Positions 52,501-61,276 of a DNA stretch of 64,000 nucleotides are shown in pieces (within the stretch, counting starts at the first letter, position 1; each line of letters opens with the position of its first letter). The position numbers and the translations under genes are program-made. Below the pieces are notes generated by a model. It did no database searches. It was not told the DNA's origin and saw only the letters and a program-made list of their open reading frames with translations. The stretch spans positions 186,001 to 250,000 of the forward strand of contig JBPDWA010000002.1 of NCBI GenBank assembly GCA_051295955.1. The letters run 5' to 3'. The stretch is from Enterococcus faecalis_A. Lineage in GTDB: Bacteria; Bacillota; Bacilli; Lactobacillales; Enterococcaceae.

Positions 52501-52869
52501 ATAATCCACCTTGCTAAATATCCATTAATATTTGTAGAGTAAAAAGGTTAACTCTTTAGCGAAAAAAGAAGGGGCAATAGTTTGAATGAAAAACGGGGGG
52601 AAGGGAAAAGCTGTTAAGGTTAAATCCATTGGTGTAAAAGACCAGCAGGTGACTTTTAATAGTGAAGGAATTTGATGAACGTGCTGAGGCATTTGACTGT
52701 TGATTACCGTTTCTTCGTAAGTAGCGACGAAGACAAAACTATTTTTTGTGTTGTTTAGCTGCATTTTTTCTATAAATATTTTTTGTTAAAGCTTAGATGA
52801 GTGTCAAGTAGCACTTTTGCTGATACAATAAAAGAAATTCTTATTTTTTAGAAAGAGGTGAAACAATTA

Positions 52870-53829
52870 ATGATTCAGTTCCAAAATGTCTCTAAAAGAT
52901 ATCAGCAAAAAGAAGTACTTTCTCATTTTGAATTGACCATTAACGAAGGGGAATTTTTTGTACTAGTGGGTCCTAGCGGTAGTGGAAAAACGACAATGTT
53001 AAAAATGCTAAATCGTTTAATTGAGCCAACAGATGGGAATATTTATCTCAATGATCAGCGCTTGATCGACTATCCTTTAAAAGCGTTACGCTTAAAAACC
53101 GGTTATGTTTTACAACAAATCGCTCTGTTTCCCAATTTGACTGTAGCTGAAAATATAGAATTGATACCTGAAATGAAACAATGGTCTAAGGCTGAGCGTC
53201 GGTCACGTTCCATTGAATTATTGCAAAAGGTTAATTTGGATCCCAAGGTTTATCTGCAACGAAAGCCGGCAGAATTATCAGGTGGTGAACAACAGCGCAT
53301 TGGTATTTTGCGAGCGATCGCTGCTAAGCCGGATGTTATTTTAATGGATGAACCTTTCAGTGCATTGGATCCTATTTCCAGAACGCAACTGCAATTATTG
53401 ATTAAAGAGCTGCATGGAGAATTAGCCAGCACGATTGTCTTTGTCACCCATGATATGAATGAAGCGTTACTTCTGGGAGAGCGGATTTGTATTATGAAAG
53501 AAGGCCAAATCATTCAAGTTGATACGCCCACCGAGATTCAAGCACATCCCGCCAATGCTTTCGTCAGTCAATTTTTCCAACCCCCTGCCACCACTCTGGC
53601 TAATTACTGGGGCCAAGATTTACTGACATCAGGCTTTATCGGGAAAAATCCACCGCAGACAACTGAAACACTACCGATTGTGACACCAGCGACTTCCTTA
53701 GAAAACATCTTGCACAAAGTAAATCAAGCCGGTACCGTGCAGCTACAGGAAAATCAACAGCAGCTTGGTTATATTAACGCAGCGTTGATTCTACAGTTTA
53801 TTGAAACAACGATGAAGAAGGAGGAATAA
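52870..53829 (+). CDS. egtUA: EgtU/OpuC-type ABC transporter ATP-binding protein
   Basis: 319 residues from the ATG at 52870; the GTG at 52858 is part of the ribosome binding site AGAGGTG. Walker A GPSGSGKTT, signature LSGGEQQRIGILRA, Walker B VILMDEPFSALD and the switch His THDMN are all present. The C-terminal ~85 residues form a CBS-like regulatory tail (VTPATSLENILHKVNQAGTVQL). It energises the fused permease/binding protein encoded 3 bp downstream, for uptake of ergothioneine or of choline/betaine-type compounds. Confidence 0.92.
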   Translation: MIQFQNVSKRYQQKEVLSHFELTINEGEFFVLVGPSGSGKTTMLKMLNRLIEPTDGNIYLNDQRLIDYPLKALRLKTGYVLQQIALFPNLTVAENIELIPEMKQWSKAERRSRSIELLQKVNLDPKVYLQRKPAELSGGEQQRIGILRAIAAKPDVILMDEPFSALDPISRTQLQLLIKELHGELASTIVFVTHDMNEALLLGERICIMKEGQIIQVDTPTEIQAHPANAFVSQFFQPPATTLANYWGQDLLTSGFIGKNPPQTTETLPIVTPATSLENILHKVNQAGTVQLQENQQQLGYINAALILQFIETTMKKEE

Positions 53830-53832
53830 CGA

Positions 53833-55344
53833 TTGCAGACATTGATTGATACATTTATTGCTCGTAAAGGGGATTATCTGCAAGCATTGATTCAGCATAT
53901 CCAACTTTCCTTACTTTCTTTATTGATTGCAGTGATTTTGGCGTTACCCTTAGCAATTCTTTTGACAAAATATAAAAAGATCGCTGAAAGTATTCTCCAA
54001 ATCACTGGTATTTTCCAAACCATTCCTTCTTTGGCATTATTAGGCTTATTAATTCCACTAATTGGTATCGGCAATCCGCCGGCTATTGTAGCGTTAGTTA
54101 TTTATGCCCTCTTTCCGATTTTGCAAAATACGTATACAGGTTTAACGGAAATTGACCCGTCTTTAGAAGAAGCCGCTGAAGCATTTGGAATGAGTCGTAA
54201 AGAAAAGTTGTTTAAATTTGAAATTCAGTTAGCTTTACCGTTTATTGTTTCTGGTATTCGGACGGCTACAGTGTTGATTATCGGAACAGCTACGTTAGCT
54301 GCATTAATTGGCGCTGGCGGTTTAGGTACGTTTATTCTGCTAGGCATCGATCGTAATAATATTTATTTGATTTTAATCGGCGCAATTTCTTCTGCGGTTT
54401 TAGCTGTGCTGTTTAATTACGGCATTCACCTGTTGGAAAAAGCTAGCATTAAGAAAATAATTGCAGCGGCTGTGTTATTGCTGGTTTTACTGAGTGGTTC
54501 CTTTATTTTCACGCAACAAAAAGCAGCAGAAAAACAAGTGACGATTGCTGGGAAACTTGGTTCTGAACCGGATATTATTATCAATATGTATAAAGAATTG
54601 ATTGAAACCAACAGTGATATTAACGTTCATTTAAAAACAAATTTTGGGAAAACCAGTTTTTTGTTTAACGCCTTAAAATCAGGGGAGATCGATATTTATC
54701 CTGAATTCACTGGAACAGTTTTGGAAACATTTTTAAAAGAAAAACCGGAAACTTCCAATGATCCTAAGGTCGTTTATGAAGAGGCTCGTAAGGGCTTAAA
54801 ACAGCAAGAAAACATGCTTTTACTAAAGCCAATGCAATACCAAAATACGTATGCAGTCGCTGTCAAAAGAAGTTTTGCTAAAGCTAATGGTCTTAAAACA
54901 ATTGGTGATTTGAAAAAGGTTGAAAGTCAATTGAAAGCCGGTTTCACCTTAGAATTCATCGACCGCAAAGATGGTTATCAAGGTCTACAAAATCGCTACA
55001 ATCTTCATTTTACGGTAAAATCAATGGAACCAGCACTACGTTATCAAGCCATTAACAACGGTGATGTCAATGTAGTGGATGCCTATTCTACCGATAGCGA
55101 ATTAAAACAATATGATTTGGTTACGCTAAAAGACAATCAACAGCTTTTCCCACCTTATCAGGGAGCACCCTTAATGAAAGCCGAAACATTGAAAAAATAC
55201 CCCGAATTAGCTGGTATTCTGAATAAACTCGCTGGAAAAATAACAGCAGAAGAGATGAGTGACATGAACTATCAAGTAAACGTCGAACAAAAAGATCCAG
55301 CTGTCGTAGCCAAAGAATATTTGAAAAAGTATGGACTTCAGTAG
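53833..55344 (+). CDS. egtUBC: Fused permease and substrate-binding protein, EgtUBC/OpuC type
   Basis: 503 residues, TTG start after GGAGGAATAACGA. Residues about 1-215 are a six-helix permease with the EAA-like loop (EEAAEAFGMSRKEKLFKFEIQLALP). A further helix at 215-232 leads to a binding domain (about 235-503). The segments GKLGSEPDIIINMYKELIE, IDIYPEFTGTVLE and QLFPPYQGAPLM are very close to what I remember of the pneumococcal ergothioneine transporter EgtUBC, which is why I favour ergothioneine over glycine betaine. The substrate cannot be proven from sequence. Confidence 0.88.
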   Translation: MQTLIDTFIARKGDYLQALIQHIQLSLLSLLIAVILALPLAILLTKYKKIAESILQITGIFQTIPSLALLGLLIPLIGIGNPPAIVALVIYALFPILQNTYTGLTEIDPSLEEAAEAFGMSRKEKLFKFEIQLALPFIVSGIRTATVLIIGTATLAALIGAGGLGTFILLGIDRNNIYLILIGAISSAVLAVLFNYGIHLLEKASIKKIIAAAVLLLVLLSGSFIFTQQKAAEKQVTIAGKLGSEPDIIINMYKELIETNSDINVHLKTNFGKTSFLFNALKSGEIDIYPEFTGTVLETFLKEKPETSNDPKVVYEEARKGLKQQENMLLLKPMQYQNTYAVAVKRSFAKANGLKTIGDLKKVESQLKAGFTLEFIDRKDGYQGLQNRYNLHFTVKSMEPALRYQAINNGDVNVVDAYSTDSELKQYDLVTLKDNQQLFPPYQGAPLMKAETLKKYPELAGILNKLAGKITAEEMSDMNYQVNVEQKDPAVVAKEYLKKYGLQ

Positions 55345-55383
55345 CAAATAAAACTCATGGAAATCTCTTGAATTCACCAACCG

Positions 55384-55428
55384 CCGAGCTTAGGAAAAAG
55401 GAAGCAATCGTTTCTTTTCTAAGCTCGG
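55384..55428 (+). terminator. Hairpin after the EgtU transporter
   Basis: CCGAGCTTAG (55384-55393) pairs perfectly with CTAAGCTCGG (55419-55428). The T run after it is poor, so termination may be incomplete. Confidence 0.6.
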
Positions 55429-55486
55429 TATTTGTAGAAAAACCTTTAATAAAAATTATAAAGATAAAAAAAAGCTGCTATTTTCT

Positions 55487-55516
55487 TGTATTTTCGATAT
55501 AATGAAGAAAAATACA
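55487..55516. promoter_or_regulatory. argR promoter with inverted repeat, putative autoregulatory site
   Basis: TGTATTTTC (55487-55495) and GAAAAATACA (55507-55516) form an inverted repeat that straddles the -10 TATAAT (55498-55503). The -35 is a weak CTGCTA (55475-55480) at 17 bp. An operator over the -10 suggests autoregulation by the ArgR protein encoded 18 bp downstream. Confidence 0.45.
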
Positions 55517-55533
55517 GGGAGGAACTAACGGCC

Positions 55534-55989
55534 ATGAAAAAAACAGACCGTCAGCGCATGATTCGTCAGTTAATTTCTCAATATGAAATTGAAACCCAAG
55601 ATGAATTGATTACGCGCTTGGAAGCACAAGGGGTTCACGCTACACAAGCGACCGTCTCCAGAGATATCCGCGAAATGAGCATTGTTAAAACACATACCAG
55701 TGACGGTCGTGTAAAATACGCTATCTTTTCTCAAATTCAAACGAGCAGCAGTGAAAATAAATTAAAAGAATCAGTAAAAGACTCCGTTGTCCGAATTGAA
55801 CGCGTCCAATTTGTTGTCATTTTGCATACGGAAATGGGAAATGCAGACGTTGTAACGAACTTCTTGGATGAAGTTAGCTATCCAGAAGTAGCCGGTACTG
55901 TTTCTGGAGTGGATACGGTCATTATTGTTACACGATCAGAAGCAGCAGCACAGTCATTTGTGCAGCGGATTGAAGCCATGATTAATTAA
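55534..55989 (+). CDS. argR: Arginine repressor ArgR/AhrC
   Basis: 151 residues from the ATG at 55534 after AGGGAGGAAC. An N-terminal winged helix (about 1-70, with the recognition helix in ATQATVSRDIREMSI) and a C-terminal oligomerisation and arginine-binding domain (about 80-150, with GVDTVIIVTRS). It represses arginine synthesis and activates catabolism. Enterococci often carry several ArgR paralogues, so which pathway this one controls is open. No arginine genes are in the window. Confidence 0.93.
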   Translation: MKKTDRQRMIRQLISQYEIETQDELITRLEAQGVHATQATVSRDIREMSIVKTHTSDGRVKYAIFSQIQTSSSENKLKESVKDSVVRIERVQFVVILHTEMGNADVVTNFLDEVSYPEVAGTVSGVDTVIIVTRSEAAAQSFVQRIEAMIN

Positions 55990-56003
55990 ATAAGAAGAAA
56001 GCA

Positions 56004-56054
56004 AAATAGCTGGCTCATCTTTTAGTATCAATTGAAAAGATGAACCGGCTATTT
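56004..56054. terminator. Bidirectional terminator between argR and the RluA-type gene
   Basis: AAATAGCTGGCTCATCTTTT (56004-56023) pairs with its near-complement at 56035-56054. Both strands end in A/T-rich runs. Confidence 0.8.
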
Positions 56055-56056
56055 AT

Positions 56057-56923
56057 TTAGTTGGTCCATAGACCTGGAGTTGCGGTTACGGTAATGATTT
56101 CTTTGGTAAATGGATGCAGCAAGTGCAACTCATAAGCGTGCAACATTAAGCGTTGGGCTTGTGAGGAGGGATTGTACAGCGGATCTCCAACAATAGGCAG
56201 TCCTTCACTGGCTAAGTGAACTCGAATTTGATGAGTTCGGCCAGTTTCTAAGACACAGCAGACCGCCGTTTGTTGAGCCAGCCGCTTGATCACATTGACA
56301 TGTGTAATGGCTAATGCTCCGTTTCGTTCATCAAGGATACGCTTGCGGCGATCATGTCGATCTCGGCCAATTTTTTTTGTGATTGTCCAGTTTGTTTTTA
56401 TCGGTTGTCCTTCAACGAGTGCTTGATAGGTCCGAGTGATCTGTTTGGTTTCCAGTAATCGGCCTAAAATTGGTAAGACAAAAGGATTTTTTGCAAAAAG
56501 GATAGCTCCGCTAGTCTCTTTATCTAAACGATGAACTACATAAGGCAGTTGATTTTTAGGCGCTAAATAAGCCGCTAAGTGATTAAGCAAAGTGGCTGCT
56601 TCATCCGGTTGATTGGGATGAGTTTTCATACCAGCTGGTTTATTTACAATAATCAAATGCTCATCTTCAAACAACACTTGAATGAATTTGGCATTGCCTA
56701 AATGGATGTGAGGAGTTGGATAATCAGTGGCTTCAACAGTTAATGTGAGTTTATCGCCGGCTTTCACTGGATGATGAAAAGCAGCTGTTGTTCCGTTGAT
56801 TTGAACATTTTTTCTAATGCGCAAAAAATGACGGACTTTTCGAGGAACCAGCCATTCTTTTTCTAAAAGTTCTTTTAACGTAGTTGTAGTAAAGTTATCA
56901 GGTAACATAATGGTATAGTGCAA
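56057..56923 (-). CDS. RluA/RluD-family 23S rRNA pseudouridine synthase
   Basis: 288 residues. An S4-like N-terminal domain (KVRHFLRIRKNVQINGTTAAF) precedes the synthase domain with catalytic Asp in VVHRLDKETSGAILFAKN, and TGRTHQIRVHLASEGLPIVGD near the end. The family contains several enzymes with different rRNA or tRNA targets, so I give no symbol. Ribosome binding is through AAAGGCGG upstream. Confidence 0.92.
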   Translation of the reverse strand: MHYTIMLPDNFTTTTLKELLEKEWLVPRKVRHFLRIRKNVQINGTTAAFHHPVKAGDKLTLTVEATDYPTPHIHLGNAKFIQVLFEDEHLIIVNKPAGMKTHPNQPDEAATLLNHLAAYLAPKNQLPYVVHRLDKETSGAILFAKNPFVLPILGRLLETKQITRTYQALVEGQPIKTNWTITKKIGRDRHDRRKRILDERNGALAITHVNVIKRLAQQTAVCCVLETGRTHQIRVHLASEGLPIVGDPLYNPSSQAQRLMLHAYELHLLHPFTKEIITVTATPGLWTN

Positions 56924-57214
56924 AGCAAGACCGCCTTTACAGGTTATTTTCTCTTTCAGTGTAACAAAAGTCGCTAAAAGGTCAAGTTTCCGCTAGTGAG
57001 AATTGGTCTGATACGTATTGAGATTCCGCATTTTTGGTAGGTCTAGAAAATCGCTTCCTTGAGAGATTCTTAAACATTTTTCCACAAAAAAAGAAGAAAA
57101 CCGTGGTAAAATAAGCATCATACAGATATTCTTGCCAAAATCCACCTTGAGACGTAGGTGGAAGATCGACAGATATGCTACACTATCAAAGAAACTTTTT
57201 TCAGAGGGAGTACG

Positions 57215-59416
57215 ATGGATATTAAAGATGTAATTAGCAAAATAAAAAATGGCTTGCATCGTTTTTGGATTTGGCTTAAACCTTATTTATTAAGGATGCA
57301 TCAAGCTAGAAAACGTTTATGGAAGAAATATCAAATCAATAAAATTATTCTGTTGTTGGGCTTGGTAGCCGTGTTAGTTACTAGTATTTACTTATTTTAC
57401 TTAGCCAAAACGGCCAATGTAGATACGCTGAAATCAGGGTTAAGTCAGTCGACTGTTATTTACGACCACAATGGTGAGGAAGCCGGTAAATTATTCGGTC
57501 AAAAAGGCTCTTATGTGGAGTTGAATAAAATATCGCCTTATATTCAAGACGCTGTCATATCCACAGAAGACCGCAGTTTTTATCAACACAAAGGCTATTC
57601 ACTTAAAGGAATTGGACGTGCCCTGATTGGAAAATTGACTTTTGGGAAGATCGGTGGCGGCGGCGGAGGTAGTACCATCACGCAACAGTTGGCCAAAAAT
57701 GCTTATTTGACCCAAGAACAAACCCTAGACCGTAAAGCTCGGGAACTTTTTTTAGCAATAGAAATTGAAAAACACTATTCAAAAAAAGATATTTTGGCTA
57801 TGTACCTAAACAATTCGTACTTTGGTAATGGAGTTTGGGGCGTTGAAGATGCAGCACAAAAATACTTTGGCGTCAGCGCAGCAGAAGTGACACCTGGAGA
57901 AGCAGCAACCCTAGCTGGTATGTTGAAAGGACCGGGAATATATAATCCCATTGATTATATTGATAATGCAACGGCTCGTCGTAATACAGTCTTACAGTTG
58001 ATGGTAGAAAATGGCAAATTATCAAAAGATGCGGCCAAACAAGAAGCAAATGTCAACTTAGCTACTCTGCTACACGATAATTATTCCGACAAAAATTCTG
58101 ATTACCGCTATCCTTATTACTTTGATGCTGTGATTGATGAAGCTGTTAATCGCTATCACATCAAGGAAGAAGATATTTTGAATAAGGGATTAAAAATTTA
58201 CACGTCCTTAGATCAAAATTATCAACAAGCGATGGAAGCAACGTATCGAAACGATGCATTATTCCCTCCAAACGCTGAAGATGGAGCTATCGTTCAAAGC
58301 GGCTCAGTTGCGATGGATCCTAAAACAGGCGGAGTTCAAGCTGTTGTCGGAGGACGGGGTGAGCACGTTTATCGCGGCTTTAACTTTGCTACACAAACAA
58401 AACGTTCACCGGGGTCTTCCTTAAAACCGATCTCTGTGTATACACCAGCGCTTGAATCCGGGTATAAACCTAGCAGTATTTTAGAAGACAAGCCGCAAGA
58501 TTATTACCCAGCTCAAAACTATAGCCGAACTTATAGTGGCGAGGTACCGATGTATCAAGCGCTAGGAGAAAGTCTTAACTTGCCAGCGGTCTGGCTACTA
58601 CACAAAATCGGGCTGGACAAAGGTTATGACAAAACCGAAAAATTTGGCATCCCATTGTCGGAAAAAGACCGTTATTATGGGTTAGCCTTAGGCGGCTTAC
58701 GCACAGGTGTTTCTCCATTAACTATGGCTGGCGCCTACAGCGTATTTGCTAATGAAGGTAAGAAGCCAGATACTCATTTAATCACGAAAATTGTTGATTC
58801 TACCAATGCGATTATCGTAGATAACACTGAACCTAAACAAGAGCAAATTATCACTAAAGATGTTTCAGAAGAAATTACAAGTATGCTGTTGGGCGTCTTT
58901 AGTTCAGGTAGCGGCGTGAATGCTCAGCCTTCTGGATATACGATGGCCGGTAAAACCGGAACGACCGAAACCAATTTTGACGGAACAAAAACACGTGATC
59001 AATGGGTGGTTGGTTATACGCCAGAAGTGGTGATTGCGACTTGGATGGGATTTGAACAAACAAGCGAGTCTCATTATTTGGAAGGTAGCAGCGCTAGTTA
59101 CGCTTCGACTGTTTTCAACAGTGAAGCCAGCGGAATCTTACCGTCAGTCAAACAAACGCCATTTACGGTAGCTGATGCTTATGCAACCGGTGGTAAAATG
59201 GTAGCCGGCAATACTAGCATAACTGGTAGTGGCAATGACTCTTCTAATTGGCAAGATAGCGTTAAAGATATTGGTGGGAAAGTTCAAGAAGGTGCCAAAG
59301 ATATCGGCGGTCAACTGAAAGATGGTATTAAAGCAGTAGGCGGTCAACTAAAAGATGGCTTTGAAAAGGCCAAGAATGGCTTAAAAGGTGTGTTGGACGG
59401 ACTCTTTGGGCAATAA
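57215..59416 (+). CDS. Class A penicillin-binding protein (Pbp2a-like)
   Basis: 733 residues from the ATG at 57215 after AGAGGGAG. A cytoplasmic basic part of about 45 residues precedes the membrane helix (IILLLGLVAVLVTSIYLFYL). The glycosyltransferase domain shows the catalytic EDRSFYQHKG and GGGGGGSTITQQLAKN (an unusually long Gly run). The transpeptidase domain shows SPGSSLKP (SxxK), SLN and KTGTTE. The C-terminal tail of about 60 residues is an amphipathic repeat (DIGGKVQEG, DIGGQLKDG, AVGGQLKDG) not seen in most class A enzymes. It makes and crosslinks peptidoglycan. Confidence 0.94.
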   Translation: MDIKDVISKIKNGLHRFWIWLKPYLLRMHQARKRLWKKYQINKIILLLGLVAVLVTSIYLFYLAKTANVDTLKSGLSQSTVIYDHNGEEAGKLFGQKGSYVELNKISPYIQDAVISTEDRSFYQHKGYSLKGIGRALIGKLTFGKIGGGGGGSTITQQLAKNAYLTQEQTLDRKARELFLAIEIEKHYSKKDILAMYLNNSYFGNGVWGVEDAAQKYFGVSAAEVTPGEAATLAGMLKGPGIYNPIDYIDNATARRNTVLQLMVENGKLSKDAAKQEANVNLATLLHDNYSDKNSDYRYPYYFDAVIDEAVNRYHIKEEDILNKGLKIYTSLDQNYQQAMEATYRNDALFPPNAEDGAIVQSGSVAMDPKTGGVQAVVGGRGEHVYRGFNFATQTKRSPGSSLKPISVYTPALESGYKPSSILEDKPQDYYPAQNYSRTYSGEVPMYQALGESLNLPAVWLLHKIGLDKGYDKTEKFGIPLSEKDRYYGLALGGLRTGVSPLTMAGAYSVFANEGKKPDTHLITKIVDSTNAIIVDNTEPKQEQIITKDVSEEITSMLLGVFSSGSGVNAQPSGYTMAGKTGTTETNFDGTKTRDQWVVGYTPEVVIATWMGFEQTSESHYLEGSSASYASTVFNSEASGILPSVKQTPFTVADAYATGGKMVAGNTSITGSGNDSSNWQDSVKDIGGKVQEGAKDIGGQLKDGIKAVGGQLKDGFEKAKNGLKGVLDGLFGQ

Positions 59417-59495
59417 ACCAGCTGCAGTTTGAAAAGTATTTAAAGCATGTTACAATAAATGTGCAACGAAACTATACAGAAAAGAGGAAAATCGA

Positions 59496-59837
59496 TTGAG
59501 CAATATTTATGATACGGCCAACCAACTTGAGAGAGAATTACGAGAAACTCCTGAGTTCACAGCTTTGCAAAGTGCTTATGATGACGTAAAAGCTGACGAA
59601 GCAGCTTACACATTGTTTAAAGAATTCCAAAGCTTCCAACAAGGGCTGCAAGAAAAACAAATGCATGGCGAAGAATTTACGGATGAAGATGCAAAACAAG
59701 CACAAAGCTATGCCACTAAAGTTCAAGAAACTGAAGTGATTAGTCAATTAATGCAAAAAGAACAAACATTTAGTGTGGTAGTCAATGATCTAAATCGGAT
59801 CATCATGACTCCCGTTCGTGAAATGTATACCAACTAA
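59496..59837 (+). CDS. YlbF/YheA-family protein (UPF0342)
   Basis: 113 residues, TTG start after AAGAGGAAAATCGA. An all-helical small protein with the family pattern (IYDTANQLERELRETPEF, FKEFQSFQQGLQEKQMHGEEF). Homologue of B. subtilis YheA, whose relatives YlbF and YmcA act in RNA processing complexes; YheA itself has no settled role. It precedes yhaO-yhaN as in Bacillus. Confidence 0.88.
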   Translation: MSNIYDTANQLERELRETPEFTALQSAYDDVKADEAAYTLFKEFQSFQQGLQEKQMHGEEFTDEDAKQAQSYATKVQETEVISQLMQKEQTFSVVVNDLNRIIMTPVREMYTN

Positions 59838-60037
59838 AAAAATCGTAAAAACAAAGGAGCAGGACGAATGTTAATAAGACAGCGTCCTACTCCTTAAGTA
59901 TTTCCCTAAACTTTTTTAGTGGATCACATGTTTTTGACAATGTTTAAATAGAAAACGAACAAATTTTCGTATCTTTTTACTGACCGCTGCGTAAGAAAAT
60001 GGTATGATAGAGACAATCAATAATCAGGAGGAAGACG

Positions 60038-61276
60038 ATGAAAGTATTACATACAGCAGACTTGCATATGGATCGTTCCTTTGAAGGCATCACGAACGTT
60101 CCCAGCCATTTGGCGCAACGCTTTATTCAAGCCAATCAAGTCCTGCTGAAAACAATTACCGAGCTTGCCATTGAGCAAGCCGTTGACCTGGTTATTTTTG
60201 CAGGTGACACTTTCCATCAAAGCAGAACATCAATTATGATGCAGTCTTTTTTTATAGATGAATTAGTCCGTTTAAAAGAAGCCAATATTCCGGTGGTCCT
60301 AACCTTTGGCAACCATGATTATTATGCTAAAGAGCGTTACTGGTTCCATTTCCCGGAGAACGTATACGTATTTGATTCAGAAGAAGTTACAACGATTCAA
60401 TTGGAGACGGCTGCAGGCGAGACAGTCTTTGTTACTGGATTTAGTTACGAACATCCGTGGATCGAAGCTGAGAAACTTCAAGAGTTTCCAGTTAGAAATT
60501 CAGCAGCTGATATTCATATCGGTGTTTATCATGGAGAAATGACCAAAAAAAACAATCAAAATTATGCACCTTTTTCATTGGCTGACATGAAAGCTAAAGG
60601 CTATGATTTTTGGGCGCTAGGTCACATTCATCAGCCGCAGGTTATCAACCAAACACCACTGATCATTTATCCCGGAACTCCCCAAGGCCATACTAAAAAA
60701 GAACGAGAATTAAATGGCGTAGCACTGGTTACCATTCAAAATGGCCGAACTGAGATTGAATTTGAGCCTGTGGCAACCATTCAATGGTACCAAAAAAGCT
60801 ATTCTTTAAAGCAAGCTAATAATACTCAAGAAGTCTTAGCTCATCTATTAACCGCTATCAGTAAAGACTTTGCTGGGCTTACTACCTTTAATTTAGTTGA
60901 AGTTCAATTAGCAGATTTAGATACTGTTGATCAAACGGTCCAGCTGGCATTGGAAAATGGTGAGTTACTCAGCTACTTACAAAAGCAACTGTTGGCAAAG
61001 ACTGCTGATCAAGTCTTTGTATTCGCTTTGTCTCAAGCTAAAGCAGCAGAAACAACTGCAGCTAAAGTATTTCTGCCGGCCAATCCGGCCTTATTGCAGC
61101 AGCTAGAAACTATTTATTTAGATACAAACATTTTTTCAGATACGACAAAAGAACTCTTTCAGCATCCAACCTTAGCTGCTTTAATTGATATTAATCAAGT
61201 TTGGCAAAAACGCTGCATCAGTGCTGCCGATCGGCTAATCTTAGCCGATTTTCTGATCCAGGAGGCACCCTTATGA
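60038..61276 (+). CDS. yhaO: SbcD-like metallophosphoesterase YhaO
   Basis: 412 residues. Calcineurin-type metal motifs in order: HTADLHMDRSF, FAGDTFHQS, TFGNHDYY, HGEMTK and ALGHIHQP. It is a probable DNA repair nuclease subunit that pairs with the SMC-like ATPase encoded downstream, with which it overlaps by 4 bases (ATGA). AGGAGGAAGACG precedes the ATG. Confidence 0.92.
   Translation: MKVLHTADLHMDRSFEGITNVPSHLAQRFIQANQVLLKTITELAIEQAVDLVIFAGDTFHQSRTSIMMQSFFIDELVRLKEANIPVVLTFGNHDYYAKERYWFHFPENVYVFDSEEVTTIQLETAAGETVFVTGFSYEHPWIEAEKLQEFPVRNSAADIHIGVYHGEMTKKNNQNYAPFSLADMKAKGYDFWALGHIHQPQVINQTPLIIYPGTPQGHTKKERELNGVALVTIQNGRTEIEFEPVATIQWYQKSYSLKQANNTQEVLAHLLTAISKDFAGLTTFNLVEVQLADLDTVDQTVQLALENGELLSYLQKQLLAKTADQVFVFALSQAKAAETTAAKVFLPANPALLQQLETIYLDTNIFSDTTKELFQHPTLAALIDINQVWQKRCISAADRLILADFLIQEAPL

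Larger units (their letters stand above)
51858..52869. other. 1 kb region of decayed accessory DNA
   Basis: It contains short tandem GGTGGGATATT repeats near 51911-51935, a strong terminator (52113-52162), the broken start of an ABC ATPase (52383 onward) and a plus-strand fragment at about 52557-52674 that reads AKKEGAIV-stop-MKNGGKGKAVKVKSIGVKDQQ, perhaps the end of an efflux adaptor-like protein. The leftward 79-codon frame at 52525-52764 is the shadow of that fragment. Together this looks like an eroded transporter operon. Confidence 0.5.

Noticed and set aside
52525..52764. Leftward 79-codon frame
   Set aside because: It is antisense to a more protein-like plus-strand fragment and has no ribosome binding site.
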